35,853 nt of DNA, taken from Coriobacteriia bacterium. Lineage in GTDB: Bacteria > Actinomycetota > Coriobacteriia > Coriobacteriales > Atopobiaceae. Shown here in pieces: positions 7,350-15,405 of this stretch. The DNA is taken from positions 1 to 35,853 of the forward strand of contig QAKZ01000067.1 in the NCBI GenBank assembly GCA_003150175.1, given 5' to 3'. The notes under the pieces were generated by a model. It had not been told where the DNA came from and searched no databases. It saw nothing but the letters and a program-made list of their open reading frames with translations. Position 1 is the first letter of the stretch; every line of letters begins with the position of its first letter. The position numbers and the translations under genes are program-made.

Positions 7350-7362
7350 GGAGAATTACCAA

Positions 7363-8439
7363 ATGGAATGCATAAAGGTCTGCGTCGTCGGGGCAACGGG
7401 GTATGCGGGCATCGAGGTCTGCCGTCTCGTGCTCAACCACCCGAACATGGAGCTCGTCATGGCGACCGACCGCAAGGAGGCCGGCACCAAGCTCAGCGCC
7501 GTGTACCCGAGCTTCGCCGGTGTATGCGACCTGGAGCTCTCGCTGCCCGAGCCCGGGCGCATCGCCGAGGTCGCCGACGTGGCGTTCCTCGCCGTGCCTC
7601 ACACCGCCTCCCTCGGCCTGACCCCGCAGCTGCTCGCCGCGGGCGTGACCGTGCTCGACCTCTCGGCCGACTACCGCATCCATGACCCCAAGGTCTACGA
7701 GGACTGGTACAAGACTCCCCACACGAGCCCCGAGCTCCTCTCGCAGACCGTCTACGGCCTGCCCGAGCTCAACCGCGCGGGCCTCGGCGCCCTCGCCGCG
7801 CGCCGCGCCACCGGGGAGGCGGTCCTGGTGGCCGTCCCCGGTTGTTACCCGACCGCCACGGCGCTCGCCGCGGCCCCGGCGCTCGCCGCGGGCCTGGCGA
7901 CCGGCGACCTCGTGATCTCCGACGCGATCTCCGGCGTCTCGGGCGCGGGCCGCGGCTGCAACGCGCGCACGCACTACTGCCACGCCAACGAGTCCGTCGA
8001 GGCCTACGGCGTCGCGAAGCACCGTCACACGCCCGAGATCGAGCAGACGCTCAGCGAGGTCGCGGGTCGCGACATCAACGTCGTCTTCACCCCGCACCTG
8101 GCGCCCCTCACGCGAGGGCTTTTGGCCACCGTGTACCTCGAGGCCGCCGACGACGCGACGGCGGAGGGGGTCCAGGCCGCCTATGAGGCGCGCTACGCGA
8201 ACGAGCCCCTGGTCACGGTGCTGCCGTCCGGCTCCATGCCGTCCACGAGCTCCGTCGTGGGCACGGGCCGCGCCCAGGTGGGGGTGGCGCTCGATGACCG
8301 CCGGCGCCGCGTGATCATCGCCTCCTGCGCGATCGACAACCTCGGAAAGGGCGCGGCGGCGCAGGCGGTGCAGTGCGCGAACATCGTTTGCGGCCTGCCC
8401 GAGCGCCTCGCCGTCGACTCCGCGGCGCCGCTCATCTAG
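7363..8439 (+). CDS. argC: N-acetyl-gamma-glutamyl-phosphate reductase
   Basis: 358 residues. ATG 7363 is chosen because GGGAG lies 9 bases upstream; an in-frame ATG at 7336 has no ribosome site and falls within the operator. ArgC reduces N-acetylglutamyl phosphate with NADPH to the semialdehyde, the third step of arginine synthesis. Seen: the Rossmann start KVCVVGATGYAGIEVCRL, DLSADYRI, the catalytic site VPGCYPTATALA with Cys 161, SGVSGAGRG, and the late HxHTPEIEQ and HLAPLTRG segments. It is the first gene of argC-argJ-argB-argD, 54 bases before argJ. Confidence 0.96.
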   Translation: MECIKVCVVGATGYAGIEVCRLVLNHPNMELVMATDRKEAGTKLSAVYPSFAGVCDLELSLPEPGRIAEVADVAFLAVPHTASLGLTPQLLAAGVTVLDLSADYRIHDPKVYEDWYKTPHTSPELLSQTVYGLPELNRAGLGALAARRATGEAVLVAVPGCYPTATALAAAPALAAGLATGDLVISDAISGVSGAGRGCNARTHYCHANESVEAYGVAKHRHTPEIEQTLSEVAGRDINVVFTPHLAPLTRGLLATVYLEAADDATAEGVQAAYEARYANEPLVTVLPSGSMPSTSSVVGTGRAQVGVALDDRRRRVIIASCAIDNLGKGAAAQAVQCANIVCGLPERLAVDSAAPLI

Positions 8440-8493
8440 GCGGGCCCCATCGGACGCTCGCGCCGTTTCCGTCCTATACCAAGAAGGGCTCAT

Positions 8494-9786
8494 ATGACTG
8501 ATTTCGCTCCCATAGAGGTGCCCGTCCCCGGCGATGCGCCCGAGGCCTTCGGGTTCGCCCCTTGCGCCGGCGGCGTCTGCGCCGCGGAGGGCATCCGCGC
8601 CGCGGGCCTGCACGCCGGGTTCCGCCGCGACCCCAACCGCCGCGACATGGCGCTCGTCGCCGCCGACGAGACCTGCGTCGCCGCGGGCACCTTCACCACC
8701 AACCGCTTCTGCGCCGCGCCCGTCGTCGTCAGCCGCGAGCACGTGGCCGACGGCCATGCACGCGCCGTGGTCCTCAACTCCGGCAACGCCAACGCCGCGA
8801 CCGGCGAGCCCGGCCTCGCGACGGCCAAGCGGACGGCCGAGCTCGTCGCCGCGGAGCTCGGCTGCGAGCCCTCCGACGTGCTCGTGGCCTCGACCGGCGT
8901 CATCGGCGTCGAGCTCGATTTCGAGCCATTCGAGGAAGGCGTCCCCGCCGCCGCGGCGGCCCTCGCCCACACCCCCGGGGCCGCCCATGACGCGGCCTGC
9001 GCCGTGATGACCACCGACACCGTGCCCAAGGAGGCCTCCTTCGAGGGCCTCCTCCCCGCTGCGAACGGCGAAGAGTACGCCGTTCACCTCGGCGGCTTCG
9101 TCAAGGGCTCGGGCATGATCCAGCCGAACATGGCGACCATGCTCTGCGTCATGTCCACCGACGCCGCCCTCACCGAGGAGGCGGCCCACGAGGCGCTCCT
9201 CGCCGCGGTGAAGCAGACCTTCAACAAGGTGACCGTCGACTCGGACACCTCGACGAACGACACCGCGGTCCTTCTCGCCACCGGCAAGGCCGCCCCTGCG
9301 GGCGAGAGGATCGGCCTCGATTCGCCCGCCTACCCCGCGCTCGCTGCCGGCATCAAGGCGGTCTGCGGCGAGCTCGCCCGAAAGATCGCCGCAGACGGCG
9401 AGGGCTCCACGAAGCTCGTGACCGTCAATGTCCTCGGGGCCGCAAACGACGCCGATGCGGACACCGTCGCCCGCTCGATCGCCAATTCGCCGCTGGTCAA
9501 GACCGCGATCTTCGGCCACGACGCCAACTGGGGCCGCGTGGCCGCCGCCGCCGGCAAGTGCGGCGTCGCCTTCGACCAGTCCCGCGTCGACATCGACTTC
9601 ATGGGCGTGCCCGTGTGCCGCGCCGGCCTCATCGTCCCCATGGACGAGGACGACATGCTGCGGCGCTTCGAGGCGCCCGAGATCGACATCGCGGTCGACC
9701 TCCACGACGGCGACGCGTCCTGCCGCATCTGGACCTGCGACCTCACCCACGACTACGTGACCATCAACGGCGACTACCGCACGTAA
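8494..9786 (+). CDS. argJ: Glutamate N-acetyltransferase / ornithine acetyltransferase
   Basis: 430 residues, ATG 8494. ArgJ moves the acetyl group from N-acetylornithine to glutamate, and bifunctional forms also use acetyl-CoA, so it recycles acetyl groups and starts the pathway. Seen: an N-terminal region with GGVCAAEGIRAAGLHAG, the LNSGNANAATG segment, and KGSGMIQPNMATML, where the precursor cleaves itself before Thr 215 to give alpha and beta chains. Later come DSDTSTNDTA, GHDANWGR and the C-terminal THDYVTINGDYRT, a normal ArgJ end. Sequence alone does not decide mono- versus bifunctionality. The lack of argA or argE nearby favours the acetyl cycle. Confidence 0.96.
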   Translation: MTDFAPIEVPVPGDAPEAFGFAPCAGGVCAAEGIRAAGLHAGFRRDPNRRDMALVAADETCVAAGTFTTNRFCAAPVVVSREHVADGHARAVVLNSGNANAATGEPGLATAKRTAELVAAELGCEPSDVLVASTGVIGVELDFEPFEEGVPAAAAALAHTPGAAHDAACAVMTTDTVPKEASFEGLLPAANGEEYAVHLGGFVKGSGMIQPNMATMLCVMSTDAALTEEAAHEALLAAVKQTFNKVTVDSDTSTNDTAVLLATGKAAPAGERIGLDSPAYPALAAGIKAVCGELARKIAADGEGSTKLVTVNVLGAANDADADTVARSIANSPLVKTAIFGHDANWGRVAAAAGKCGVAFDQSRVDIDFMGVPVCRAGLIVPMDEDDMLRRFEAPEIDIAVDLHDGDASCRIWTCDLTHDYVTINGDYRT

Positions 9787-9808
9787 CCCTTCTCTCGATG
9801 CGGCAAAA

Positions 9809-9863
9809 GGGGACGGGGCCTGCCGCATCCGCAAAGGAAAACTCGGCAGGGAGCCCCGTCTCC
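9809..9863 (+). other. Hairpin between argJ and argB
   Basis: GGACGGGG-CCTGCCG on the left pairs with CGGCAGG-(GAG)-CCCCGTC-TCC on the right across an ~18-base loop. It lies in the 104-base argJ-argB gap, leaves the argB ribosome site (AGGAGGGGAGCC) just outside, and has no T tract. It could modulate transcript stability or processing within the operon. Confidence 0.5.
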
Positions 9864-9890
9864 TTCTATCTCATTCCCAGGAGGGGAGCC

Positions 9891-10766
9891 ATGAAGAAGC
9901 GCGACATCCAGCAGCGCGACGCGGCCGCGGCGAAGGCCGAGACCCTCATCGAGGCGCTGCCCTGGATCAACCAGATGAACGGCAAGACCTTCGTCATCAA
10001 GTACGGGGGAAGCGCCATGGAGGACAAGGAGCTCTGCTCCCGCGTCGTGGCCGACATCGAGCTCCTCAAGCTCATGGGCGTTCGCGTCGTGCTCGTCCAC
10101 GGCGGCGGCAAGGCCATCAACGCGCAGCTCAAGCGCCTGAACGTGCCGGTCAAGTTCAAGGACGGCCTGCGCGTGACCGACCCCGACACCATGGAGGCCG
10201 TGCGCGAGGTGCTCATCGGCAAGGTCAACCAGGAGCTCGTGTGGGCCTTGAACGAGTACGGCCACAACGCCGTCGGGCTTTCGGGCGCGGACGGCAAGAC
10301 CATGAAGGCCGAGGTCGTCGACCCCGAGCTCGGGCGCGTGGGCCGCATCCGCGAGGTCGACACGAACCTCATCAACACCATCCTCGACGACGGCTACATC
10401 CCCGTGGTCGCGTCGGTGGGCTGCGCCCCGGACGGCTTCCTCAACATCAACGCCGACGTCGCCGCCGGAAAGATCGCCGAGGCCATGGGCGCCGACAAGC
10501 TCATCTACCTCACCGACGTCGACGGCCTGCTCGAGGACGTCCACGACCCCGATAGCCTCATCGCCCAGATGACCCGCACCGAGACCCACGAGCTCCTCGA
10601 CTCGGGTAAACTCGACGGTGGCATGATCCCAAAGATCCGCTCGGTCGCCGACGCCCTCGACGCGGGCGTCCAGCAGGTCGTCATCGTCAACGGCAAGGCC
10701 GACCACTCGCTGCTGCTCGAGATCTTCACCGACGCCGGCTGCGGCACCATGTTCACCCAGGATTAG
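9891..10766 (+). CDS. argB: Acetylglutamate kinase
   Basis: 291 residues from ATG 9891, with AGGAGGGG right upstream. The frame stays open back into argJ but that is a GC artefact. ArgB phosphorylates N-acetylglutamate with ATP. Seen: TFVIKYGGSAM (ATP phosphate loop and Lys), VLVHGGGKAIN (substrate and phosphate), NINADVAAGKIAEAM, LIYLTDVDGL, and the SGKLDGGMIPKIRSVADAL segment. About 25 residues precede the first strand; arginine-inhibited hexameric enzymes carry such an N-terminal helix, so feedback inhibition by arginine is likely (family knowledge). The stop is 12 bases before argD. Confidence 0.96.
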   Translation: MKKRDIQQRDAAAAKAETLIEALPWINQMNGKTFVIKYGGSAMEDKELCSRVVADIELLKLMGVRVVLVHGGGKAINAQLKRLNVPVKFKDGLRVTDPDTMEAVREVLIGKVNQELVWALNEYGHNAVGLSGADGKTMKAEVVDPELGRVGRIREVDTNLINTILDDGYIPVVASVGCAPDGFLNINADVAAGKIAEAMGADKLIYLTDVDGLLEDVHDPDSLIAQMTRTETHELLDSGKLDGGMIPKIRSVADALDAGVQQVVIVNGKADHSLLLEIFTDAGCGTMFTQD

Positions 10767-10778
10767 AAAGAAGCCCGC

Positions 10779-12038
10779 ATGTCTGATTTCTCCACTGTGC
10801 CCGCCAACATCAAGGCGCTCGACGACGAGTACGTGCTCGGCACCTACGGCCGCCTGCCCGTCGAGTTCGTCCGCGCCTCGGGCGCGGTCCTCACCGACTC
10901 CGAGGGCAACGATTATCTCGACTTCCTCGGCGGCATCGGCTGCGCCTCGCTCGGCCACTGCCACCCTGCCGTGGTCGCCGCGCTGAAGGAGCAGGCCGAT
11001 AAGCTCTGGCAGGTCGGGAACTACTTCTACGTCGAGAACCGCGGCGAGGTCGCCAACGGGCTCTCGACCCTGCTCTCGCGCATCACCGACGAGTCCGGCC
11101 ACGACACGGGCTCTGCCGCCGTCACCTGGAAGACCTTCTTCGCGAACTCCGGCGCAGAGGCCAACGAGGGCGCCATCAAGCTCGCCCGCCGCTGGGGCGA
11201 GGTCAAGCTCGACGGCGCCTTTGGCGTGGTCAGCGCAAAGAAGTCCTTCCATGGCCGCACCCTGGCGACGCTCGCCGCCACCGGCCAAGACAGGTTCCAC
11301 GAGACCTTCCGCCCGATGCCCGCCGGCTTCGCCTCCGTCGACCTGAACGACATCGATGCCCTGCGCAGCGCCGTCGAGAACCCGACGCCCGAGTGCGGCC
11401 CCGTCTGCGCCGTCATGCTCGAGTGCGTCCAGGGCGAGGGCGGCGTGTGGCCCGCCGGCTACGACTACCTGCGCGACGTCGCCGACCTGTGCCGCGAGAA
11501 GAACCTCATGCTCATCATCGATGAGGTCCAGACGGGCTTCTTCCGCTGCGGATCGCCCTTCAGCTTCCAGCGCGCGGGCATCGTTCCCGACATCGTGACC
11601 ATGGCCAAGGGCATCGCCGACGGCTTCCCGATGGGCGCCGTCGCCGCCCGCACCAAGGTCGCAGGCCTCATGCGCCCGGGCGATCACGGCTCGACCTTCG
11701 GCGGCAACGCCCTGGCGGTCGCCGCGGCGCGCGCCACGATCGACACCCTGCGCGCGGAGGACATGGGCGAGCACGTCATCGCCGTGGGCAAGCACCTGCG
11801 CCACCGCCTGCAGGCCATGCCGCACGTCACCGAGGTCCGCGGCCGCGGCCTCATGCGCGGCGCCCAGCTCGACGTGCCCATCGCCTGCCAGCTCGTGGAC
11901 GAGGGCCTGGCCGAGGGCCTCGTCCTCAACCACATCGGCGACTCCATCCTGCGTTTCCTGCCGCCGCTGGTGATCACGCGCGAGCAGGTCGACGAGGGCA
12001 TGGACAAGCTGGAGGCGCTCATCCGGAAGCTCGCGTAG
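10779..12038 (+). CDS. argD: Acetylornithine aminotransferase
   Basis: 419 residues from ATG 10779 with GAAAGAAG upstream. It is a class III PLP aminotransferase that converts N-acetylglutamate semialdehyde and glutamate to N-acetylornithine and 2-oxoglutarate. Seen: DFLGGIGCASLGHCHPAV, FANSGAEANEGAIKLAR (cofactor phosphate), KKSFHGRTLATLAATGQ, LIIDEVQTGFFRCG (the PLP-ring Asp), MAKGIADGFPMGA with the Schiff-base Lys at about 277, and STFGGNALAVAAA. It is slightly long for ArgD (usually ~400). ArgD enzymes can also serve lysine synthesis. It is the last gene before a strong terminator; argF and argGH are not in the window. Confidence 0.94.
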   Translation: MSDFSTVPANIKALDDEYVLGTYGRLPVEFVRASGAVLTDSEGNDYLDFLGGIGCASLGHCHPAVVAALKEQADKLWQVGNYFYVENRGEVANGLSTLLSRITDESGHDTGSAAVTWKTFFANSGAEANEGAIKLARRWGEVKLDGAFGVVSAKKSFHGRTLATLAATGQDRFHETFRPMPAGFASVDLNDIDALRSAVENPTPECGPVCAVMLECVQGEGGVWPAGYDYLRDVADLCREKNLMLIIDEVQTGFFRCGSPFSFQRAGIVPDIVTMAKGIADGFPMGAVAARTKVAGLMRPGDHGSTFGGNALAVAAARATIDTLRAEDMGEHVIAVGKHLRHRLQAMPHVTEVRGRGLMRGAQLDVPIACQLVDEGLAEGLVLNHIGDSILRFLPPLVITREQVDEGMDKLEALIRKLA

Positions 12039-12071
12039 CGCCCGCGCCCACTCGATGCCAGAGCTCGAAGC

Positions 12072-12102
12072 AAAGCCCCGGGACGGTTCCCGGGGCTTTT
12101 TT
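12072..12102 (+). terminator. Strong terminator of the arg operon
   Basis: AAAGCCCCGGGA, 4-base loop, TCCCGGGGCTTTTTT: a 12-bp perfect stem followed by a T run, 33 bases after the argD stop codon. Confidence 0.92.
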
Positions 12103-12233
12103 GCGTGAAGTTGTGGGCACCCTGTGGAAATCAGCTCGCAGGAGATATCTGCTTTTATCTTCCCGCGAAAGGCGGTCGGGCGCCGCCGCGCGCCGACCTG
12201 TGCGTTCTCCGTCGTCGGCAGGCGCGACGGGAG

Positions 12234-12277
12234 ATACCCGTAAGCTTGCGGCAAGTTACCCGTCAGGTTCCGGGAAG
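12234..12277 (+). promoter_or_regulatory. 11-bp phased repeats upstream of the PP2C-kinase operon
   Basis: Four consecutive 11-base units: ATACCCGTAAG, CTTGCGGCAAG, TTACCCGTCAG, GTTCCGGGAAG. Direct repeats with an 11-base period on one DNA face are typical binding sites of OmpR/PhoB-type response regulators. A possible -10, TAAGCT (12288-12293), follows 10 bases later, a class-II-like layout. Nearly the same unit recurs three times at 22896-22928. The rest of the 12103-12347 gap holds no gene that I can support. Confidence 0.5.
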
Positions 12278-12347
12278 GGGCGTGCCCTAAGCTGGCCCTC
12301 CATTCGGCGTCGATGCGCTCGGCGTCTTCAAGGAGGGGAGGCTCGGC

Positions 12348-13253
12348 ATGATCACCGTCTGCGGTCAAACGTTCGTCGGCGCGGCGAAGAGCATCAATCA
12401 GGACGCGTACTGCGCGCTGAGCGCCGAGACCTCCCTCGGCGACGCGGCGCTTCTCGCCGTCTGCGACGGCGTGGGCGGCCTCGCGAGCGGGGAGGTCGCG
12501 AGCTCCGCCGCCATCCGGGAGCTCTCCCGATGGTTCGAGGGGGCGCTTCCCGCCTACGCCGCGAAGAACGCGCGCGGCGGAGCCGTCGACCTCGGGCCCA
12601 TCGGGGAGGAATGGGGCGCCCTCCTCGCCGACCTCAACGCGCGCATGTGGCGCTATAGCCGCGACCTCAACGTGCGCATGGGCACTACCCTGACGGCGCT
12701 TCTCGTCTTTGGGCGTCGCTTCGCGATCGGGCATGTCGGCGACTGCCGCGCGTACCGGGTCCGGGGAGGCTCCTGCGAGCAGTTGACGCGCGACCAGACC
12801 CTCATCCAGCGCGAGGTCGAGGCGGGCAGGATCTCCGCCGAGGCGGCGCTCGTCCATCCGAGGGGCTCGATGATCCTCCAGGCCCTGGGGGCTCAGGAGG
12901 CAGTGGACCCCGCGTTTTACCTGGGAGAAGCCAAGGAAGGGGACACCTTCGTCGTCGCATGCGACGGGTTCTACCGCAGGCTCGGCGAAGGCGGGCTCCT
13001 GCGCGCCTTCGCGGACGGGCCGCATGCGACGGAGGATGCCCTGAGGGACTCAATAGCCGATGCCATGGCCCGCGTGCTCGACGCCGGCGAGAAGGACAAC
13101 ATCACCGCGACCTGCCTGCATGTGGGCCAGCCAGGCCCGTTTTCGCCGGCCTCGGCGTCGGACGACCAGCCGACGGAGCTGTGCTGCGCGTCCTTCTCGC
13201 CCTCGGCGCCCGAGGCGGACGACGAGCCGACCGTTGGCCTGGGGGCTGAGTAG
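12348..13253 (+). CDS. PP2C-family protein serine/threonine phosphatase
   Basis: 301 residues from ATG 12348, with AAGGAGGGGAGG upstream. A metal-dependent PP2C phosphatase with the standard motifs in order: SINQDAY near residue 16 (metal Asp), LAVCDGVGGLASGEVAS near 35-52, MGTTLTALLV, IGHVGDCRAYRVRGG, LTRDQTLIQREV, FVVACDGFYRR and GEKDNITATCLH (last metal Asp). The final ~40 residues are a low-complexity Ser/Pro/acidic tail with no membrane segment, so the protein is cytoplasmic. It ends two bases before the kinase start at 13256, so the pair is co-translated and the phosphatase should reverse the phosphorylation made by that kinase, as in Stp/PrkC-type pairs. Phosphatase activity is inferred from complete motifs. 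Confidence 0.92.
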   Translation: MITVCGQTFVGAAKSINQDAYCALSAETSLGDAALLAVCDGVGGLASGEVASSAAIRELSRWFEGALPAYAAKNARGGAVDLGPIGEEWGALLADLNARMWRYSRDLNVRMGTTLTALLVFGRRFAIGHVGDCRAYRVRGGSCEQLTRDQTLIQREVEAGRISAEAALVHPRGSMILQALGAQEAVDPAFYLGEAKEGDTFVVACDGFYRRLGEGGLLRAFADGPHATEDALRDSIADAMARVLDAGEKDNITATCLHVGQPGPFSPASASDDQPTELCCASFSPSAPEADDEPTVGLGAE

Positions 13254-13255
13254 CC

Positions 13256-15106
13256 TTGGCATGGGTCGGCGACATCATCGACGGCAAGTACGAGGTCCTC
13301 TCGCTCGTGGGGCAGGGCGGCATGTCGCGCGTATGGCTCGCGCGCGACCGGCGCCTGAACAAGCTCTGGGCCGTCAAGGAGATCGGCCGGACGGCGCGCG
13401 ACGCGAACAACGAGGTCGTCGTGCAGAGCCTCATCACCGAGGCGAACCTCATGAAGCGCCTCGACCACCCGATGCTGCCGCGAGTCGTGGACATCATCGA
13501 GGACGGCAAGACCATCTTCGTCGTCATGGACTACGTCGAGGGGACCTCGCTCAAACAGGCCATGCGCGCCGCCGGGCGCCCGATGGCCGAGCGGGACGTG
13601 ATCGGCTGGGGGATCCAGCTCTGCGAAGTCCTCGAGTACCTGCACTCGAGGACGCCTCCCATCATCTACCGCGACATGAAGCCGGCGAACATCATGCTTC
13701 GCGAAGACGGGACGGTCCGCCTCATCGACTTCGGGATCGCGCGCGAGTACAAAGAAGGAAAGACCTCCGACACGAAGATCCTCGGCACGAGGGGCTATGC
13801 CGCGCCGGAGCAGTTCTCCCATGAGGCCCAGACCGATGCGAGGACGGACATCTACTCCCTTGGCGTGACGCTCTATGTGCTCGTGACCGGGCATGCGGCC
13901 TCGAAGGAGACCTACTGGAAGCCCATCCGCCAGATCGACCCGCGGCTCTCCGAGGGGCTCGAGCACATTATCGCTAAGGCCACGCAGGCAAACCCCGACG
14001 ACCGGTACCAAACGGCTGCGGACATGCGCTATGACCTCGAGAACCACGAGAAGCTCACCGGGGCCTACCGGGGCGCGCTCAGGCGAAAGCTCCGCCTCTT
14101 CGGCGCGCTGCGGGGAGCCGCCGCGTGTCTTTTTGCCGTGGGCGCCTCGTGCCTCGGCGCGTCGGCCTACCTCAGGAACACGACCTACGACGCCTACCTC
14201 GCCTCCGCCCGCGCGGCGAGCACGGATTTTGCGGGGGCGGACGGCGCCTCACCCGCGGAGGGGCGCTACGTCGACGCGATCGGGGTCGACCCCGCGCGGA
14301 CGGAGGCGTATTCCGAGCTGGTCAACAGGGTCTATAAGGCCGACCAGGACTTCTCGATCGCGGAGGCGTCCCGCCTGCAGGGGCTCATGGGCGCGCACCT
14401 CGCCGACGTCGAGGGCGCGGACGGCTACGCGAAGCTCTGCTACGACATCGGGACGCTGTACTACGTGTACTACGAGCAGGCCGATGCAGACGAGTCGCGC
14501 GACTACGCCATGAGCGCGGGCATCCAGGCGGCGCAGTGGTTCCAGGCGGCCGTCGATTCGCACGATGCTCGCGCCTCATCGGGCAAGGGCTGCGCGCTCA
14601 CCGCCTCCGAGAGATCGTCGGCGCAGGTATACGTGACCATCGGCGAGTTCTACCAGAGGCTCTCGCAGGCGACGCTCGAGGGCTTCGAGGGAAACGTCTA
14701 CGAGGGGTACTGGCAGTCGCTTGAGGAGGCGTTCGACGGGCTTTCCGATGACGACCCGGTGATGGCCCGCCTGCGGCTCTGCTCCCTCATCAACCAGGCG
14801 GTTTCTTCCCCGACCTACCTGAACGGCTTCAGGCGCGCGGGCGTCGCGCGCGATCAGGCGCAAGCGCTGCTCGCCAAGGCGACTCAGATGGCGGAGGGGC
14901 TCGCGCGCGAGGCCGCGTCGAGCCAGAAGGCGCGGCGAATCTGCGACTCCATCGTCTCGGAAGGGGCCCGCGCTGCCGCCGCGGAGAACATCGCCCGCGC
15001 CTACGAGAGCGCCGGCGCGACGGCGCCGCAGAAGAGCGCCGCGCATGAGGGCGCTGGGGACGGCACCTCCGCGGGCGGGGCTCCTGCGAGGGAGACGGCG
15101 AGATGA
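13256..15106 (+). CDS. Membrane Ser/Thr protein kinase
   Basis: 616 residues. The start is a TTG at 13256: an in-frame TGA lies 9 bases earlier and no other start is near. The kinase domain spans about residues 8-270: glycine loop VGQGGMSRVW, catalytic Lys in WAVKEI, IIYRDMKPANIML at ~136 (HRD is replaced by YRD; the Asp, Lys and Asn are kept), DFGIARE at ~158, and GYAAPEQF. YRD in place of HRD is known in several bacterial STPK groups. A membrane segment at about residues 284-305 follows, then ~310 residues of predicted extracytoplasmic helical region resembling tandem helical repeats, with no PASTA domains. This is therefore not the PknB/PrkC cell-wall kinase type. Its stop overlaps the next gene by four bases (ATGA). 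Confidence 0.92.
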   Translation: MAWVGDIIDGKYEVLSLVGQGGMSRVWLARDRRLNKLWAVKEIGRTARDANNEVVVQSLITEANLMKRLDHPMLPRVVDIIEDGKTIFVVMDYVEGTSLKQAMRAAGRPMAERDVIGWGIQLCEVLEYLHSRTPPIIYRDMKPANIMLREDGTVRLIDFGIAREYKEGKTSDTKILGTRGYAAPEQFSHEAQTDARTDIYSLGVTLYVLVTGHAASKETYWKPIRQIDPRLSEGLEHIIAKATQANPDDRYQTAADMRYDLENHEKLTGAYRGALRRKLRLFGALRGAAACLFAVGASCLGASAYLRNTTYDAYLASARAASTDFAGADGASPAEGRYVDAIGVDPARTEAYSELVNRVYKADQDFSIAEASRLQGLMGAHLADVEGADGYAKLCYDIGTLYYVYYEQADADESRDYAMSAGIQAAQWFQAAVDSHDARASSGKGCALTASERSSAQVYVTIGEFYQRLSQATLEGFEGNVYEGYWQSLEEAFDGLSDDDPVMARLRLCSLINQAVSSPTYLNGFRRAGVARDQAQALLAKATQMAEGLAREAASSQKARRICDSIVSEGARAAAAENIARAYESAGATAPQKSAAHEGAGDGTSAGGAPARETAR

Positions 15107-15399
15107 GCGCCCAGGGCTTCCTTCGCATCGTGGGCATCGCCCTGATCGTGGCCTCGGCTGCCCTGGCCATGGCGGCGGCCCGTGCCTACTGCGTCCTCGA
15201 TATCCGCGGCGTCAAGGACGACCTCGCGGGGAAGCGAGCGCGCGGCGCCTCACCGCGCGCCCCCGGTGCCGCCGGGGCCTCGCATCAGGGCGCGCGCCGC
15301 GTCAAGGGGACCGTGCCCCCGGCGGCGCCGGCCCCGATCGAGTTCCGCATCATCCGCAGGGAAATCGCCGTCACCAGCGAGAAGACCATAGGGGAGTGA
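15103..15399 (+). CDS. Small single-pass membrane protein of the kinase operon
   Basis: 98 residues, starting in a 4-base ATGA overlap with the kinase stop. One N-terminal membrane segment or uncleaved signal anchor (about residues 8-30) is followed by a Pro/Ala/Arg-rich linker and a short conserved-looking end, EFRIIRREIAVTSEKTIGE. I recognise no family. Tight coupling between the kinase and the large surface protein suggests a role in the same envelope complex, but this is context only. Confidence 0.8.
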   Translation: MSAQGFLRIVGIALIVASAALAMAAARAYCVLDIRGVKDDLAGKRARGASPRAPGAAGASHQGARRVKGTVPPAAPAPIEFRIIRREIAVTSEKTIGE

Positions 15400-15405
15400 C
15401 CATCC

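Noticed and set aside
12103..12233. A possible small gene in the gap before the PP2C gene
   Set aside because: The frames there lack ribosome sites and cross the terminator or the phased repeats.
9774..13025. A 1083-codon open frame on the minus strand
   Set aside because: It runs antisense through argB, argD and the PP2C gene, all strongly recognised. Long antisense frames are expected at this GC. Composition is low-complexity Gly/Ala/Asp/Arg with no motif.
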